Below are positions 16,170 through 25,513 of a stretch of 64,000 nucleotides of DNA, one piece after another. Origin of the DNA: Dehalococcoidia bacterium (GTDB lineage Bacteria > Chloroflexota > Dehalococcoidia > Bin125); contig JAJDWB010000021.1 in NCBI GenBank assembly GCA_022825855.1, forward strand, positions 1 to 64,000, read 5' to 3'. Position 1 is the first letter of the stretch. Each line of letters starts with the position of its first letter. The position numbers were made by a program, and so were the translations under genes. Under the pieces are notes generated by a model. The model searched no databases and had not been told where the DNA came from. It saw only the letters and a list, made by a program, of their open reading frames with translations.

Positions 16170-16886
16170 CTACGCCAACAACTGCCTAGACAGGTCGGCG
16201 AAGTCGGTGGCGTTGACCGTGAATGCGGGGTCGGGCGAGAGATCGGGATCGTTGCCCTCGCCGCGCTCGCCGACGACGGGGACGTAGGCGGTGGGCATGC
16301 CGGCTCGGGCGGCGGCCTGGAGGTCTCCCTTGTGGGCGGCGCACATCATGACCTCGGAGATGTCGAGGCCAAGGTATCTGGCGCTGGCCTGGTAGGCCTC
16401 GGGCTCAGGCTTGTAGTGGCCGAGGAACTCGCAGGAGAGGATGCCGTCCCAGCTAATCTCGTTGTGCTTGCTGCAATCGACGGCGATCGCCCAGGACATC
16501 ACGGTCAGGACGGTCACCTTGTAGCGCGAGCGCAGCGCCTCAAGGCACTCGGCGGATCCGGGCCAGCAGTTCATGCGGTGCCAGACCTGGTTGAGCTCGT
16601 CGCGCTCGTTCATGTCGAGCTTGAGCTGCGGGTGGGCGTCCATGACCTCGTCAAGGACGCGTCGGTGGAGCTGATCGGCGTTGAGCCAGGGCAGGTCGCC
16701 GCGGCGCACGAGTTGCAGCCGCCTGAACATGGTGAAGCGCCACATGTTGGTGAAGGCGGCGGCGTCGAGTTCGACGCCCTGCGCCTCGGCAATCGCCGAG
16801 ACCTCGCCCTTGATCGTGTGGTGCCAGTCGAAGATCGTCCCGCCGACATCCCAGGCCAGCGCCTTGACGTTGCTCAGATCGGTCAT
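16170..16886 (-). CDS. HAD-superfamily hydrolase, type II haloacid-dehalogenase-like
   Basis: The 238-residue protein starts ALAWDVGGTIFDWHHTI, where the Asp is the expected nucleophile; the usual second Asp (DxDGT) is replaced, as in L-2-haloacid dehalogenases. Conserved Ser/Thr lies in VTVLTVMSWAI, the lysine in CEFLGHYKPEPEAYQ, and the last acidic motif is AAHKGDLQAAARAGM. Activity could be dehalogenase or phosphatase. ATG 16886 has GGAG six bases upstream. It is probably the last gene of a unit with the LLM enzyme and D-aminoacylase (16917-19700). Confidence 0.83.
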   Translation of the reverse strand: MTDLSNVKALAWDVGGTIFDWHHTIKGEVSAIAEAQGVELDAAAFTNMWRFTMFRRLQLVRRGDLPWLNADQLHRRVLDEVMDAHPQLKLDMNERDELNQVWHRMNCWPGSAECLEALRSRYKVTVLTVMSWAIAVDCSKHNEISWDGILSCEFLGHYKPEPEAYQASARYLGLDISEVMMCAAHKGDLQAAARAGMPTAYVPVVGERGEGNDPDLSPDPAFTVNATDFADLSRQLLA

Positions 16887-16916
16887 GTTCAACTCCAGTC
16901 TCGCTTCTTCAATCGT

Positions 16917-17984
16917 TCAGGACATCGAGGCTAGCCGCTCCCTCACTCGGGGCAGAATCTCACGTGCGACGCGAACGGTGTAGCCGTCTTCCGCGTCGTC
17001 CGGAGAGGGTGGATTGGGGATCGGATGCAGCACGACGTGCTCAAACTCGATCCCGTTGGAGGCGGCCGCGCTGAGCACGGCGAGCAGTTGTTCGGCGACA
17101 TCGTCCGACGTGCCGCGCAGGCAGAACGCGTCGGCGTGCGCATCGGAGAGGAAGTCGACCGCCCGGCCGGCCTTGAGCAGGTCGGGATCGTGGTGGAAGT
17201 CGGGCCAGACTCCGCGCTCGTGCTTGAGGATTTCGGGGTCGGGTCCATTCCAGGTCAGACCTGAGGGCTCGAACAGCATTGGCGAGTACTCGTAGTAGCC
17301 GGCTGCCATCGCCCGGGCCATAGTCAGTGCGTCGTCTGGATCGTCGACGAATACGGTATGGAAGATGATTCCCAGCGGGATCGACAACGGATCTCGACCG
17401 GCATCCTCCGCCCCGCGCCTGATCTTCGATACCGTGTCCGCGATCGTGGCCTGATCCGTGCCCACTCGCATGAACACGCCGTCGGCGACGCGTCCGCCCA
17501 TCTCGAGCGTGCGGGGACCGCCCGCCGTCAGCCAGACCGGCACCGGTCGGTGGAAGGGGAGATACGACGGTCGCTCGGCCCCGACCTCGATCTGATCTCC
17601 GGCCAACAACCCGCGCATCAGGACGATCGCGTCCTCCATCTCGGCGACGCGCGCGGGGCGTAATCCGCTGAGACGCACCGCGGTGTCGCCGGCTCCGAAT
17701 CCGAGCGCGACGCGGCCGGGCGCGAGTTCGTCGATCGTGGCAATTGACGAGGCCGTCACCGACGGATGCCGTGTGATCGGGTTGACCAACAGCGTGCCGA
17801 GGTGGATTGACTCGGTCGCCTGCGCCGCTGCCGCCAGCAGGACATAGGTGTCACGCCGCCGGAGCTGCGAGTCCGGCAGCCAGGCGCAATCCCAGCCCAG
17901 CGACTCGATCCGGGCGATATCGGCGGCGAACCTGGCGGGCGACTCGGCGTCCTGCCGGTTGATGCCGAACTTCGGTGAACGCAC
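16917..17984 (-). CDS. LLM-class flavin-dependent oxidoreductase (F420- or FMN-dependent)
   Basis: A 355-residue luciferase-like monooxygenase with the TIM-barrel pattern RIESLGWDCAWLPDSQL, IHLGTLLVNPITRHPSVTAS, LAPGRVALGFGAGDTAVRL and a late VWLTAGGPRTLEMGGRVADG. The last motif is typical of the F420-dependent methylenetetrahydromethanopterin-reductase-like branch. The start is GTG, six bases after the stop of the upstream D-aminoacylase gene, indicating one operon. Substrate unknown. Two other LLM genes lie at 50531 and 56167. Confidence 0.85.
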   Translation of the reverse strand: MRSPKFGINRQDAESPARFAADIARIESLGWDCAWLPDSQLRRRDTYVLLAAAAQATESIHLGTLLVNPITRHPSVTASSIATIDELAPGRVALGFGAGDTAVRLSGLRPARVAEMEDAIVLMRGLLAGDQIEVGAERPSYLPFHRPVPVWLTAGGPRTLEMGGRVADGVFMRVGTDQATIADTVSKIRRGAEDAGRDPLSIPLGIIFHTVFVDDPDDALTMARAMAAGYYEYSPMLFEPSGLTWNGPDPEILKHERGVWPDFHHDPDLLKAGRAVDFLSDAHADAFCLRGTSDDVAEQLLAVLSAAASNGIEFEHVVLHPIPNPPSPDDAEDGYTVRVAREILPRVRERLASMS

Positions 17985-17990
17985 GACGCC

Positions 17991-19700
17991 TTACACCGAG
18001 GCCAGTACTTGACCCGTCGTTACACCGGTCGGCTCGCCGTCGCGCATGGTGATCCCGCCGTTGACGATCGACATGTGGTAGCCCCGGGCCTTCTGCACCA
18101 GGCGGCGCTGACCGGCGGGCAGATCGTGCTCGACCGTCGGGCGCTCCGGACCAACCGTGTCGAGGTCGAAGAGGATCAGGTCGGCCTTGTAGCCGCGGCG
18201 CAGCAGACCTCGGTCGGGCAGCTCCCAGGCGGTCGCCATGTCCCAGGTCAGGTACTTGATGCCTTGCTCCAGCGTGACCTCGCCCGAGTTGCGCACCCAG
18301 TGCGACAGCACGTGCGTCTGCAGCGACGAGTCCATGATCTGGGACACGTGCGCGCCGCCGTCGGAGAAGGTGACCAGCGAGCGCGGCTCGCGCATGATCT
18401 CGAGCACGGTGTCCTGGTTCTCGTTGGCCAGCGGCACCATGTAGAGCGTGTCCAGCTCCTGCTCGACGCCCACGTCGATCATCGTCTTGACCGGGTCTTC
18501 CTCGCGCTCGCGGGCGACCTCGCCCAGACGCCGGTTGGGCGTGCCGTCGACATGGTCGAGGATGAACACCCAATCCCAGTCGGAGGGCTTGCGCGCCTGC
18601 GCCGGCATCACCCTGGAGAAGTCCTCTTCCTCGGTGTTGGCGATGTGGACGAGTCGCTCCACGATCTCGGGATCGCTGAGCTGCTTCATCTGCTCGTCCA
18701 GCGGCAGCTTGCGCAGGTCACGCCACATCGAGAGCCGGTCGAACGGCATTTCCGTCCGCCACGACCAGTTCGTTGCCAACTCGCGCGAGTGCGCCTGACC
18801 GAACATGCGCCCGCCCTCGCCGGCCGCCTCCTGCGCTCGGTCGAAGAACCGGCGCCAGGTGTCGGGCGCGGCCCGACGGCTGTGCAGGGCCGGGAAGAAC
18901 ATCGGCCGCCCCGACTCGATCGCGAGGTCGCGGAAGCGCCGTTCGTAGTGATTGGGATCGTCCGGGTCCTGGCCGATCGTCGGCTCGCCGCTGATCTCGA
19001 CCGCGCCGCGGTTGATCTCGCCCAGCGCGAGCACGAGCTGCCGCACCTCGTCCCAACTCGCCAGTCGCGACGGCACCGGCGCACCCTCGCGCGTCTTGTG
19101 CGCCGGCGAGCGCGTGGTCGAGAAGCCCATCCCGCCGGCCAGGACGCCTTCCTTGAGAATCTCCGCCATCTCGGCGATCTCGTCGTCCGAGGCCGGGTCG
19201 GTGAAGGCGCGCTCGCGCATCACGTACGTGCGCAGCGCGGTGTGTCCCAGGTAGCCGCCGTAGTTGAGGCCCTTGGGCTTGTCCTGCAGGAACTGCATGA
19301 ACTCGGGGAAGGTCTGCCAGGTCCAGTCGACGCCGGCCCGCTGCGCCGCGGCGGGAATGTCCTCGACCGCCTCCAGCGTGCGCATCAGGATGTCCTGATC
19401 GTCGGGATGGCAGGGCGCCAGGGTGAATCCGCAGTTGCCCATGATCACCGAGGTCACGCCGTGATAGCAGCTCGACGTCCCGTACGGGTCCCAGGAAATC
19501 TGCGCATCGAAGTGCGTGTGTCCGTCGATAAAGCCCGGCGAGACGATCAGTCCGCGAGCGTCGACCTCTTCCTTGCCCCGCTCCGGGATCCGCCCGATCG
19601 AGGCAATGCGGTCGCCCTCGATGGCGATGTCCGCCTGGTATCGGGGAGCCCCGGAACCGTCCACAATGGTCCCGCCCCGGATCACGATGTCGTAGGTCAT
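17991..19700 (-). CDS. N-acyl-D-amino-acid deacylase / amidohydrolase-3 family
   Basis: A 569-residue metal-dependent amidohydrolase that begins MTYDIVIRGGTIVDGSG and has the metal site SPGFIDGHTHFDAQISWDP. SVIMGNCGFTLAP is a hallmark of D-aminoacylases, with Cys as a zinc ligand. FSDGGAHVSQ holds the late Asp. The family removes acyl groups from D-amino acids or hydrolyses related cyclic amides. Length is in the usual 480-580 range. It is first in an operon with the LLM enzyme. The opposite strand has a 583-codon open frame that is a codon-bias shadow. Confidence 0.88.
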   Translation of the reverse strand: MTYDIVIRGGTIVDGSGAPRYQADIAIEGDRIASIGRIPERGKEEVDARGLIVSPGFIDGHTHFDAQISWDPYGTSSCYHGVTSVIMGNCGFTLAPCHPDDQDILMRTLEAVEDIPAAAQRAGVDWTWQTFPEFMQFLQDKPKGLNYGGYLGHTALRTYVMRERAFTDPASDDEIAEMAEILKEGVLAGGMGFSTTRSPAHKTREGAPVPSRLASWDEVRQLVLALGEINRGAVEISGEPTIGQDPDDPNHYERRFRDLAIESGRPMFFPALHSRRAAPDTWRRFFDRAQEAAGEGGRMFGQAHSRELATNWSWRTEMPFDRLSMWRDLRKLPLDEQMKQLSDPEIVERLVHIANTEEEDFSRVMPAQARKPSDWDWVFILDHVDGTPNRRLGEVAREREEDPVKTMIDVGVEQELDTLYMVPLANENQDTVLEIMREPRSLVTFSDGGAHVSQIMDSSLQTHVLSHWVRNSGEVTLEQGIKYLTWDMATAWELPDRGLLRRGYKADLILFDLDTVGPERPTVEHDLPAGQRRLVQKARGYHMSIVNGGITMRDGEPTGVTTGQVLASV

Positions 19701-19862
19701 GTTCTGCTCTATCCGTCGAACGTTGAGGTTGCGCCCATGCTAGCCAATGCCGGCCGCTGACACTCTGTTCCCGGTCTGATCGGGGGCAGTAGACGGTTCC
19801 GGCGCGTCGATGCGGTCGCTGGGCTACCATCCCCTACGACAACGCCCCGCTACCGGACCGGA

Positions 19863-20282
19863 ATGCACGCCATGGTCAACCGCTCACCGCTGATCTTGCC
19901 GCCCGGCGCGGTGCCGACCGCGCCGAGTCCCTCGCCGTCCGGCCCGCCCTTCGACCGCAACTTCTTCGAGGCGGTCTTGCCCAGCGCGATCCAGTCCTAC
20001 TGCACGCAGGTCGCCTGCACGATGCCGCTGGTCCAGGTCTTCACGACCGACGGCGCGCGACACTACATCCGCGCCATTTCGGGCGTTACCGATCAGTGGG
20101 TCGCGCTGCACACACAGGAAGAGCTGAACGAGCAGCCGGTCCAGGTCTTCATTCCCTACGCCACGGTGATCCGCGTCGAGATTCACCCCGACCTGAGCCC
20201 CGACCTGCGCCGCTTCGGCTTCATCACCGATATCCCGGCATCGGCGGCACTTGATGCGGGTGAGCAAGAGTCCACTGAGTAG
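19863..20282 (+). CDS. Small conserved-looking protein of unknown function
   Basis: This 139-residue protein is not recognised. It has a proline-rich N-terminus (PPGAVPTAPSPSPSGPP) and a beta-rich core: VQVFTTDGARHYIRAISG, WVALHTQEE and VQVFIPYATVIRVEIHPD. The core resembles Sm-like or SH3-like small barrels, but this is only an impression. It is divergent from the D-aminoacylase (162-base gap) and its end is 43 bases from the convergent MDR gene. A second ATG three codons in is an alternative start. Codon use is like its neighbours. Confidence 0.65.
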   Translation: MHAMVNRSPLILPPGAVPTAPSPSPSGPPFDRNFFEAVLPSAIQSYCTQVACTMPLVQVFTTDGARHYIRAISGVTDQWVALHTQEELNEQPVQVFIPYATVIRVEIHPDLSPDLRRFGFITDIPASAALDAGEQESTE

Positions 20283-20324
20283 TCCTGCTGGTCGCGCACG
20301 GGCCGCGCGCCGAGAGGCTGCGCG

Positions 20325-21353
20325 TCAGATCGCGTTGTCCTGGTGCGGGGTGACGATGATCTTGCAGTGCACCTCGGGATTGCCGAGGGTCTGGAAGGCA
20401 CCCTCGACTCCGTCGAGACCGACCTTGCCGGTGATGATCGGGTCGGGATTGATTGTTCCGGCGGCGATCGCATCGAGCGTTTCGGCGAATTCCTGGGGGG
20501 TGTAGCCGAGCACGAACTTGAGCTCCAGCTCCTTTTCGATCCCGGCCATCGGCGTAATCGTGTCGTCCTGCATGCAGACGCCGACGACCACGATGCGCGC
20601 GCCCCGCTGCGGCGCCTCGCGCATCGCCATCGCGATCGTCCCCCGCACGCCGACGGCGTCGAAGATCACGACATCGGCGCCGTCCTGGTAGCCCTGCCCG
20701 CGGAGCGCGTCGACCGGCGGCGTCTCGCGCGGGTCGACGACGATGTCGGCACCCATGATGCCGGCCAGTTCGCGCCGGGCGGGGGAGAAGTCGGAGGCGA
20801 CGATCGTGCCTGCGCCCTCGTTGCGCAGGCTGGCGATTGTGGCCAGCCCGACCGGTCCGCAGCCGTAGACCACGACCGGCTCGCCGCCGGTGAAGCGGCC
20901 GGCGCGGACCGCGTGCAGGCCGACCGCCATGGGCTCGGTCGTCGCGGCCTGTTCGGTGGAGACGTGGTCGGGCACCGGCAGCGTCATGCCGGCGTCGAGC
21001 ACCATGTACTCGCTGTAGGCGCCGGGATAGATATTGCTGTAGGCGCCCTTGCTCGGCACCGAGGTGATGCGCGAGCCGACCGGCAGCCGCTCGGGCGTGT
21101 TCGGTCCGTAGCCCACGATCTCACAGCAGAACTCGTGCCCCATCACGATATCGCGGGAGAAGTCGGGGGCGAACTGAGCGTTGCCCGACTGCGACGAGCC
21201 CTGCATCATCTCTTCGCCGTAGAGCATGAAGTGCAGGTCCGAGCCGCAGATGCCGCAGGCCAGGTTCTTGACCAGCACCTCGCCCTCGGCAGGTTCCGGT
21301 TGGGGGATATCGACCATTCGCAGTTGTCCGCTCCGTGCCGCGACTGCTCGCAT
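20325..21353 (-). CDS. Zinc-dependent alcohol dehydrogenase (MDR superfamily)
   Basis: A 342-residue medium-chain dehydrogenase. The catalytic zinc site is visible as ACGICGSDLHF and MGHEF, and the NAD(P) motif as VVVYGCGPVGLATIASL. The usual structural-zinc loop with four cysteines is missing; the segment instead reads SVPSKGAYSNIYPGAYSEYM. It acts on an unknown alcohol. It is divergent from the small CaiB-like gene at 21447. Confidence 0.87.
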   Translation of the reverse strand: MRAVAARSGQLRMVDIPQPEPAEGEVLVKNLACGICGSDLHFMLYGEEMMQGSSQSGNAQFAPDFSRDIVMGHEFCCEIVGYGPNTPERLPVGSRITSVPSKGAYSNIYPGAYSEYMVLDAGMTLPVPDHVSTEQAATTEPMAVGLHAVRAGRFTGGEPVVVYGCGPVGLATIASLRNEGAGTIVASDFSPARRELAGIMGADIVVDPRETPPVDALRGQGYQDGADVVIFDAVGVRGTIAMAMREAPQRGARIVVVGVCMQDDTITPMAGIEKELELKFVLGYTPQEFAETLDAIAAGTINPDPIITGKVGLDGVEGAFQTLGNPEVHCKIIVTPHQDNAI

Positions 21354-21446
21354 TGCCGGTTCCTTTCCAGGTTCAGCGCTGTTCCTGTAAGGGAAGGCTA
21401 GCCGCTAGCCTGAGCCCAGGCTGAGGCACGGAGGAGGAAGACACGC

Positions 21447-21839
21447 ATGGCCGACTTCGACGCGCTGCAACGGGCCTACCGCGCCACCGACGGTTGGCTG
21501 CACCTGACGATCAGCACGGACGACGAGTGGCGGCGTCTTCGGGACACGCTGGGGGAGGCGGCGCTCGCAGATCATATGTGGGACCACCACGAGCGGCATC
21601 CCGCCGACGGCGAGGCTTACTTGCCCGAGTTCCAGCTTCAGATTGAAGATGATCCGCGCTTCGTCACGGCCGAACTGCGGCGGGAGCATGCGGCCGAGCT
21701 CTCCACTGTGATCGCCGAGGCGCTGCGCAACCGGACCCAGCGAGAGTGGGCCGACCTGTTCAGCGCGCGCGGCGTTCCTTATGAAGTGCGCACTCCGGCC
21801 CAGCCGTCCTCGCCGCTGAGCAGGGGGGAGCGCGCATGA
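21447..21839 (+). CDS. Orphan C-terminal domain of a CaiB/BaiF-type CoA-transferase
   Basis: The 130-residue protein resembles only the small C-terminal part of family III CoA-transferases: RATDGWLHLTISTDDEWRRL, then DDPRFVTAELRREHAAELST and ALRNRTQREWADLFSARGVP. Compare PCRDHQWIAIACETDAQF ... LQALGIPAG in the gene at 405. No CoA-binding N-terminal part is present, and about 25 residues are inserted before DDPRF. A strong ribosome site (GGAGGAGGAAG) suggests it is made. Its stop overlaps the start of the Panacea gene (ATGA). It may be a decayed remnant or a reused domain, possibly the partner of the Panacea protein. Confidence 0.62.
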   Translation: MADFDALQRAYRATDGWLHLTISTDDEWRRLRDTLGEAALADHMWDHHERHPADGEAYLPEFQLQIEDDPRFVTAELRREHAAELSTVIAEALRNRTQREWADLFSARGVPYEVRTPAQPSSPLSRGERA

Positions 21840-22336
21840 CCACGCTCGGGAGCTTCACCCCAGGACTGGTCGACGCGAAGCTGCGGGAGCTGATCATCTA
21901 CCTCTGCGAGCGGCGGATCACGGCCCGCTCGTTCGGCACGAGCCAGTTGAACACGCTGCTCTGCCTGAGCGATTTCCTCCACTACCGCCGGCACGGCGAG
22001 TCGATCACCGGCGCCGAGTATGTCGTGGCCGAGCACGGGCCCTGGCTGGTCAAGTTCGAGCTGTACCTGGATCCGCTGATCGACGACGGCAGCATCGTGA
22101 TTCAGCCTTCGGACCTGGGCGGCTACACGCAGTACCGCCCGATGGCGCTGAGCAGCGCCGACCTGTTCGGATTCAACGGCGCGGAGATCGCGACCGCGGA
22201 GCAGGTCCTGCGGGCGACCGAGGGTCAGTCGGCGTCGGAGCTTGGCGACCTCGCCCACTCACTCACCCGCTGGCGCGACGGAGACCTCGGCTCGCCGCTG
22301 CCTTATGAGCTTGCCCTTGACCATCAACCGGGTTGA
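21836..22336 (+). CDS. Panacea-domain (DUF4065/SocA-like) protein, antitoxin type
   Basis: The 166-residue protein carries the Panacea pattern: LRELIIYLCERRITARSFGT, LNTLLCLSDFLHYRRHG, ITGAEYVVAEHGPW. Panacea proteins are antitoxins paired with very varied toxins, and SocA is a proteolytic adaptor-dependent antitoxin in Caulobacter. Here it overlaps the stop of the orphan CaiB-like gene by four bases, and no other candidate partner is adjacent. It ends 50 bases before the end of the convergent CoA-transferase gene. Confidence 0.75.
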   Translation: MTTLGSFTPGLVDAKLRELIIYLCERRITARSFGTSQLNTLLCLSDFLHYRRHGESITGAEYVVAEHGPWLVKFELYLDPLIDDGSIVIQPSDLGGYTQYRPMALSSADLFGFNGAEIATAEQVLRATEGQSASELGDLAHSLTRWRDGDLGSPLPYELALDHQPG

Positions 22337-22386
22337 GCGGCACGGACGCTGCGTCCATCTCGGCGAGACGTTGTCGGTCGTGAGAT

Positions 22387-24840
22387 TCACTTTAGAGCGC
22401 CGGCGAGGGCGAATCGCTCGATCTCGGCGTCGCTGAATCCGAGCGCCTCGCTGAGTACCTCGTAGGTGTCTTCGCCGAGGAGGCGGGCTCGTTCGAGGTT
22501 GCAGGGCGCGTCGGAGAGGCGGAAGGAGGCCTGCGGGGCTCGATATGAGCCGAGGGCCGGGTGGTCGAGGCGCTGGTAGAAGTTGCGGTGGCGAAGCTGG
22601 GGGTCGTGTTCGAGGATGTCTTCGCCGGTCTGGACAACTCCTGCGGGCACGCCGCGGCTCTGCAGGATGTGCATGATCTCGTAGGCGTCGCGTTGCCTGG
22701 TCCAGTCCTCGACGAGGGCGTCGAGCTGGTCTTCGTTGGCCTTGCGTTGCCGAAGCGTGGCGAAGCGGGGGTCGTCGGCGAGCGTGGGAGCTTCCATTGC
22801 CTGGCAGAGCGAACTCCACTGGTTGTCCGTGACAACGGCGATGGCGATCCAGCGGTCGGATTGCTGGTCGGGCTTGCAGCGGTAGGCGCCGTGTGGAGCG
22901 GCGTCGGGCTGGCGGTTGGCGCCGCGATTGGGGACGCGATCGTTGATGGTGTACTCGAGGATTGAGGGCGTGAGCCAGTGGACTCCGGCCTCGTACTGGG
23001 AGACGTCGAAGTACTGTCCCTCGCCGGTGCGGCGGCGATGGTCGAGCGCGGCGAGCAGCAGGGGGATGTTGAAGCGAGGGGCGATGAAGTCGGTGTAGGC
23101 GCTGAGGTAGCCGGGCTCGCCTTCGGGCCAGCCGGTGAGTTCGTTGAATCCGGCGAGGGCGGCGTAGTGTCCGCCGCCGCCTTTGCCGTGGGCGTGGGGG
23201 CCGTGCTGTCCCTGTCCGCTGCTGCTGAGCACGATCAGGCCAGGGTTCAACTCACGCAGCGCGTCATGGCCCAATCCCATGCGTTTCATTGCGCCGGCCG
23301 AGAAGTTGTCGAAGACGATGTCGGCCCACTCGACGAGTCTGCGTGCTATGGCCATGCCTTCCTCAGTGCTGAGGTCGACGTTGAGCGCTTGAGCCCCGGT
23401 GCGAACCTGGGCGTATTCGCCGCAGCGTTCGGGATCGGCCACGTCGTCCTGAAAGGGGCCTACCAGCCGAAGCGCGTCGAGGCGGGCCGTGCTTTCGACT
23501 CGGATGACGTCTGCGCCGAAGTCGGAGAACGGCTTGATCGTTTGCGGTCCGACCATGAACCAGCCGAAGTCGGCGACCTTGACGCCGGCCAGCGGCCCTG
23601 CGCCGGACCGGGCGGGAGCAGCGCCGATGGTCGACGCGGAGTTGCGCTTGAGGTTGGCAAAGACCTCCTCGTTGTGTTGTCCGATCGTCGGAGCGGGGCG
23701 TGTCTCGGCCGGCACGGCGCGATCGCCGGCGGCGATCGGGCCGGGGAAGCGGATGCTGCGGCCAAGCTGCGGATGGTGGACGTCGCGCCAGAAGTCTCGG
23801 GCCCGGAGCTGGTCGTTGGCGAGCGTGTCGGCGGCGGTCGCGTAGACGAAGAGCGCGAAGTCGTACCGGACGGCGGCTTCGTACAGCTCTCGCTTGGTTC
23901 GATTGACGAAGATTTCGGCGTGGAGCTGTTGGAGGTGTTGCCAGTCGGCTGCGGAGAGCTGCTCGGGGTCCAGGTGTTCCCAGTCGAGCGAGCGCAACTC
24001 GTGTCCTTCGTCGATCGCGTCGAGCCAGTTGAGGAAGCCGCTGAGACGCCGGGCGGCTCCCGGACCGATGGGCGACAGCCACATCACGTGTCCGTCGCGG
24101 CAGGGCCAGGTCCAGGGCAGTTTGCCGTCGCCGACCGAGGGACGGCTCTCGCGAGGCAGGTTGCGGCCGGTCATGTCCCAGCTGCCGGTGATCTGATAGA
24201 GACCGCGGGAAGTTGCCTCCTGGATGGAGAGATCGACGTGCTGACCGCGCCCGCTGCGTGCTCGTTGAGTCAAGGCGATCAGTGCGCCGATGGCGGCGTC
24301 GCCACCGGCGTGCAGATAGGACTGGCAGTCGTCGCTGACGTGCGCGGGCGGCCCTGCGGACTCTCCCGTGATCGACATGTTGCCGCTCATGGCCCAGAGG
24401 ACGATGTCGGTGGCCTGGAACTCGCGATACGGTCCGGTCTGGCCAAAGGGGGAGATGGAGACGAGGATCAGGCCGGGATTGGCTCTCGACAGCGCCTCGT
24501 ATCCGAGGCCCAGGTCATCGAGCTGGCCGGGGGCGAAGGATTCGAAGACGATGTCGGCAGATTGGGCCAGCCGGCGGAATCGGTCCTGTCCGGCGGGGTC
24601 GGAGAGATCGATGGAGACGCTGCGCTTGTTGGTGTTCCAGGCGAGCCAGCGAATGCTGCGCTCAGGGCCGGGGAGGTCCTCGACGAACGGGCCGCGACGG
24701 CGCGCCGGGTCACCCTCCGGCGGTTCGATCTTGATCACGTCGGCGCCGAGGTCGGCGAGCAGTTTGCCGGCGAAGTGACCGTGCTCGTTGGTGAGGTCGA
24801 GGACTCGGTATTGGGCGAGCATGTCTGCGTGATCGGTCAT
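22387..24840 (-). CDS. Double-domain CaiB/BaiF family CoA-transferase (second copy)
   Basis: An 817-residue protein with the same two-unit design as the gene at 405. Unit 1 starts YRVLDLTNEHGHFAGKLLAD and GADVIKIEPPEGDPARRRGP; unit 2 starts near residue 415 with GVKVADFGWFMVGPQTIKPF. The positions matching the catalytic Asp helix read VDLSIQEATSR and FDVSQYEAGVHW, again with Glu. Its linker (NSASTIGAAPARSGAGP) has no palindromic repeat, unlike the first copy. The two genes are diverged paralogues, not a recent duplication. It likely transfers CoA between carboxylic acids in catabolism. Confidence 0.9.
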   Translation of the reverse strand: MTDHADMLAQYRVLDLTNEHGHFAGKLLADLGADVIKIEPPEGDPARRRGPFVEDLPGPERSIRWLAWNTNKRSVSIDLSDPAGQDRFRRLAQSADIVFESFAPGQLDDLGLGYEALSRANPGLILVSISPFGQTGPYREFQATDIVLWAMSGNMSITGESAGPPAHVSDDCQSYLHAGGDAAIGALIALTQRARSGRGQHVDLSIQEATSRGLYQITGSWDMTGRNLPRESRPSVGDGKLPWTWPCRDGHVMWLSPIGPGAARRLSGFLNWLDAIDEGHELRSLDWEHLDPEQLSAADWQHLQQLHAEIFVNRTKRELYEAAVRYDFALFVYATAADTLANDQLRARDFWRDVHHPQLGRSIRFPGPIAAGDRAVPAETRPAPTIGQHNEEVFANLKRNSASTIGAAPARSGAGPLAGVKVADFGWFMVGPQTIKPFSDFGADVIRVESTARLDALRLVGPFQDDVADPERCGEYAQVRTGAQALNVDLSTEEGMAIARRLVEWADIVFDNFSAGAMKRMGLGHDALRELNPGLIVLSSSGQGQHGPHAHGKGGGGHYAALAGFNELTGWPEGEPGYLSAYTDFIAPRFNIPLLLAALDHRRRTGEGQYFDVSQYEAGVHWLTPSILEYTINDRVPNRGANRQPDAAPHGAYRCKPDQQSDRWIAIAVVTDNQWSSLCQAMEAPTLADDPRFATLRQRKANEDQLDALVEDWTRQRDAYEIMHILQSRGVPAGVVQTGEDILEHDPQLRHRNFYQRLDHPALGSYRAPQASFRLSDAPCNLERARLLGEDTYEVLSEALGFSDAEIERFALAGALK

Positions 24841-25038
24841 GGACTGGCGGCTCGCGTTGAGAACGTGGTGTCGCAGAGGCTAGCCGTTGGTTGAGGGGAT
24901 GTGTCGTGGGGGTTGGCCATGATCAGTCCTCGCTGCGGGGAGGGGGGGCGTTGGGGCGGCATAGCCTGCCAACTGAGCGACGGGGCGCGGGCCTATCATG
25001 ACTGCAGCCCTTCGAGCGATTGCGAGGAGGCTGAGCAG

Positions 25039-25323
25039 ATGCTACTCACGAGAGCCGACCCGGAGGTGCAGGCGCGCTGGTTGCATCTACTCGAGGAGAT
25101 GCCGATGGGCACGCGCGAAGTATGGCTCGGCGACAACCGCCGGATACTTCGTCTGGCCAGTTTCGCCGGATTCACCATCCTCGGTCAGACGGACTACGCG
25201 ACGGTGTTCTTCGTTGACGACGATGTCGAGCCAATCCTGGGCCTAACCGTGCTGGAGTCGGTTGGTCTCCTGATCGACCCGGCGCGCGAACGGCTGTTAC
25301 CGCCCAGCGTGGTCTCTGACTAG
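25039..25323 (+). CDS. Retropepsin-like (clan AA) protease fragment, C-terminal half
   Basis: A 94-residue protein starting at ATG 25039, with GAGGAGG eight bases upstream. ILGLTVLESVGLLIDPARER near the end is the conserved C-terminal strand pattern of bacterial clan AA aspartic proteases ('LG...L...gl.id'). The N-terminal half with the catalytic D-T/S-G triad is absent, so it should not be an active protease unless a partner supplies it. The last 40 codons are repeated in decayed form at 26262-26395. An upstream frame extension to 24901 lacks support. Confidence 0.55.
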   Translation: MLLTRADPEVQARWLHLLEEMPMGTREVWLGDNRRILRLASFAGFTILGQTDYATVFFVDDDVEPILGLTVLESVGLLIDPARERLLPPSVVSD

Positions 25324-25513
25324 CGGCGCTGCGGCCGGCACTACATATCTGGTGGACCGGGGAACAGTGATTGCGGATGTCTCCGACCGCGCTTACTGGC
25401 CATTACCTGCATCGGGCTCAGCGGACCCGGCGGTAAGCTAGCGCCTAAGGATCGGTCGTTGGCGACAAGCGCTGCCTCGCCTGCTCTAGCTATCAAACGG
25501 GGGATCATCCCAG

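Noticed and set aside
18009-19760. Long + strand open frame of 583 codons opposite the D-aminoacylase gene
   Set aside because: Arg/His/Val-rich with no recognisable domain, and it mirrors a gene with complete active-site motifs. Long antisense frames are expected in GC-rich genes.
22978-24894. 638-codon + strand open frame opposite the second CoA-transferase
   Set aside because: Same reason; the minus-strand protein is clearly a CaiB/BaiF enzyme and this frame is low-complexity (V, G, E, D-rich).
24901-25038. 46-codon extension of the retropepsin-like frame from GTG 24901
   Set aside because: No similarity to the missing catalytic half and no ribosome site, whereas ATG 25039 has GAGGAGG at good spacing.
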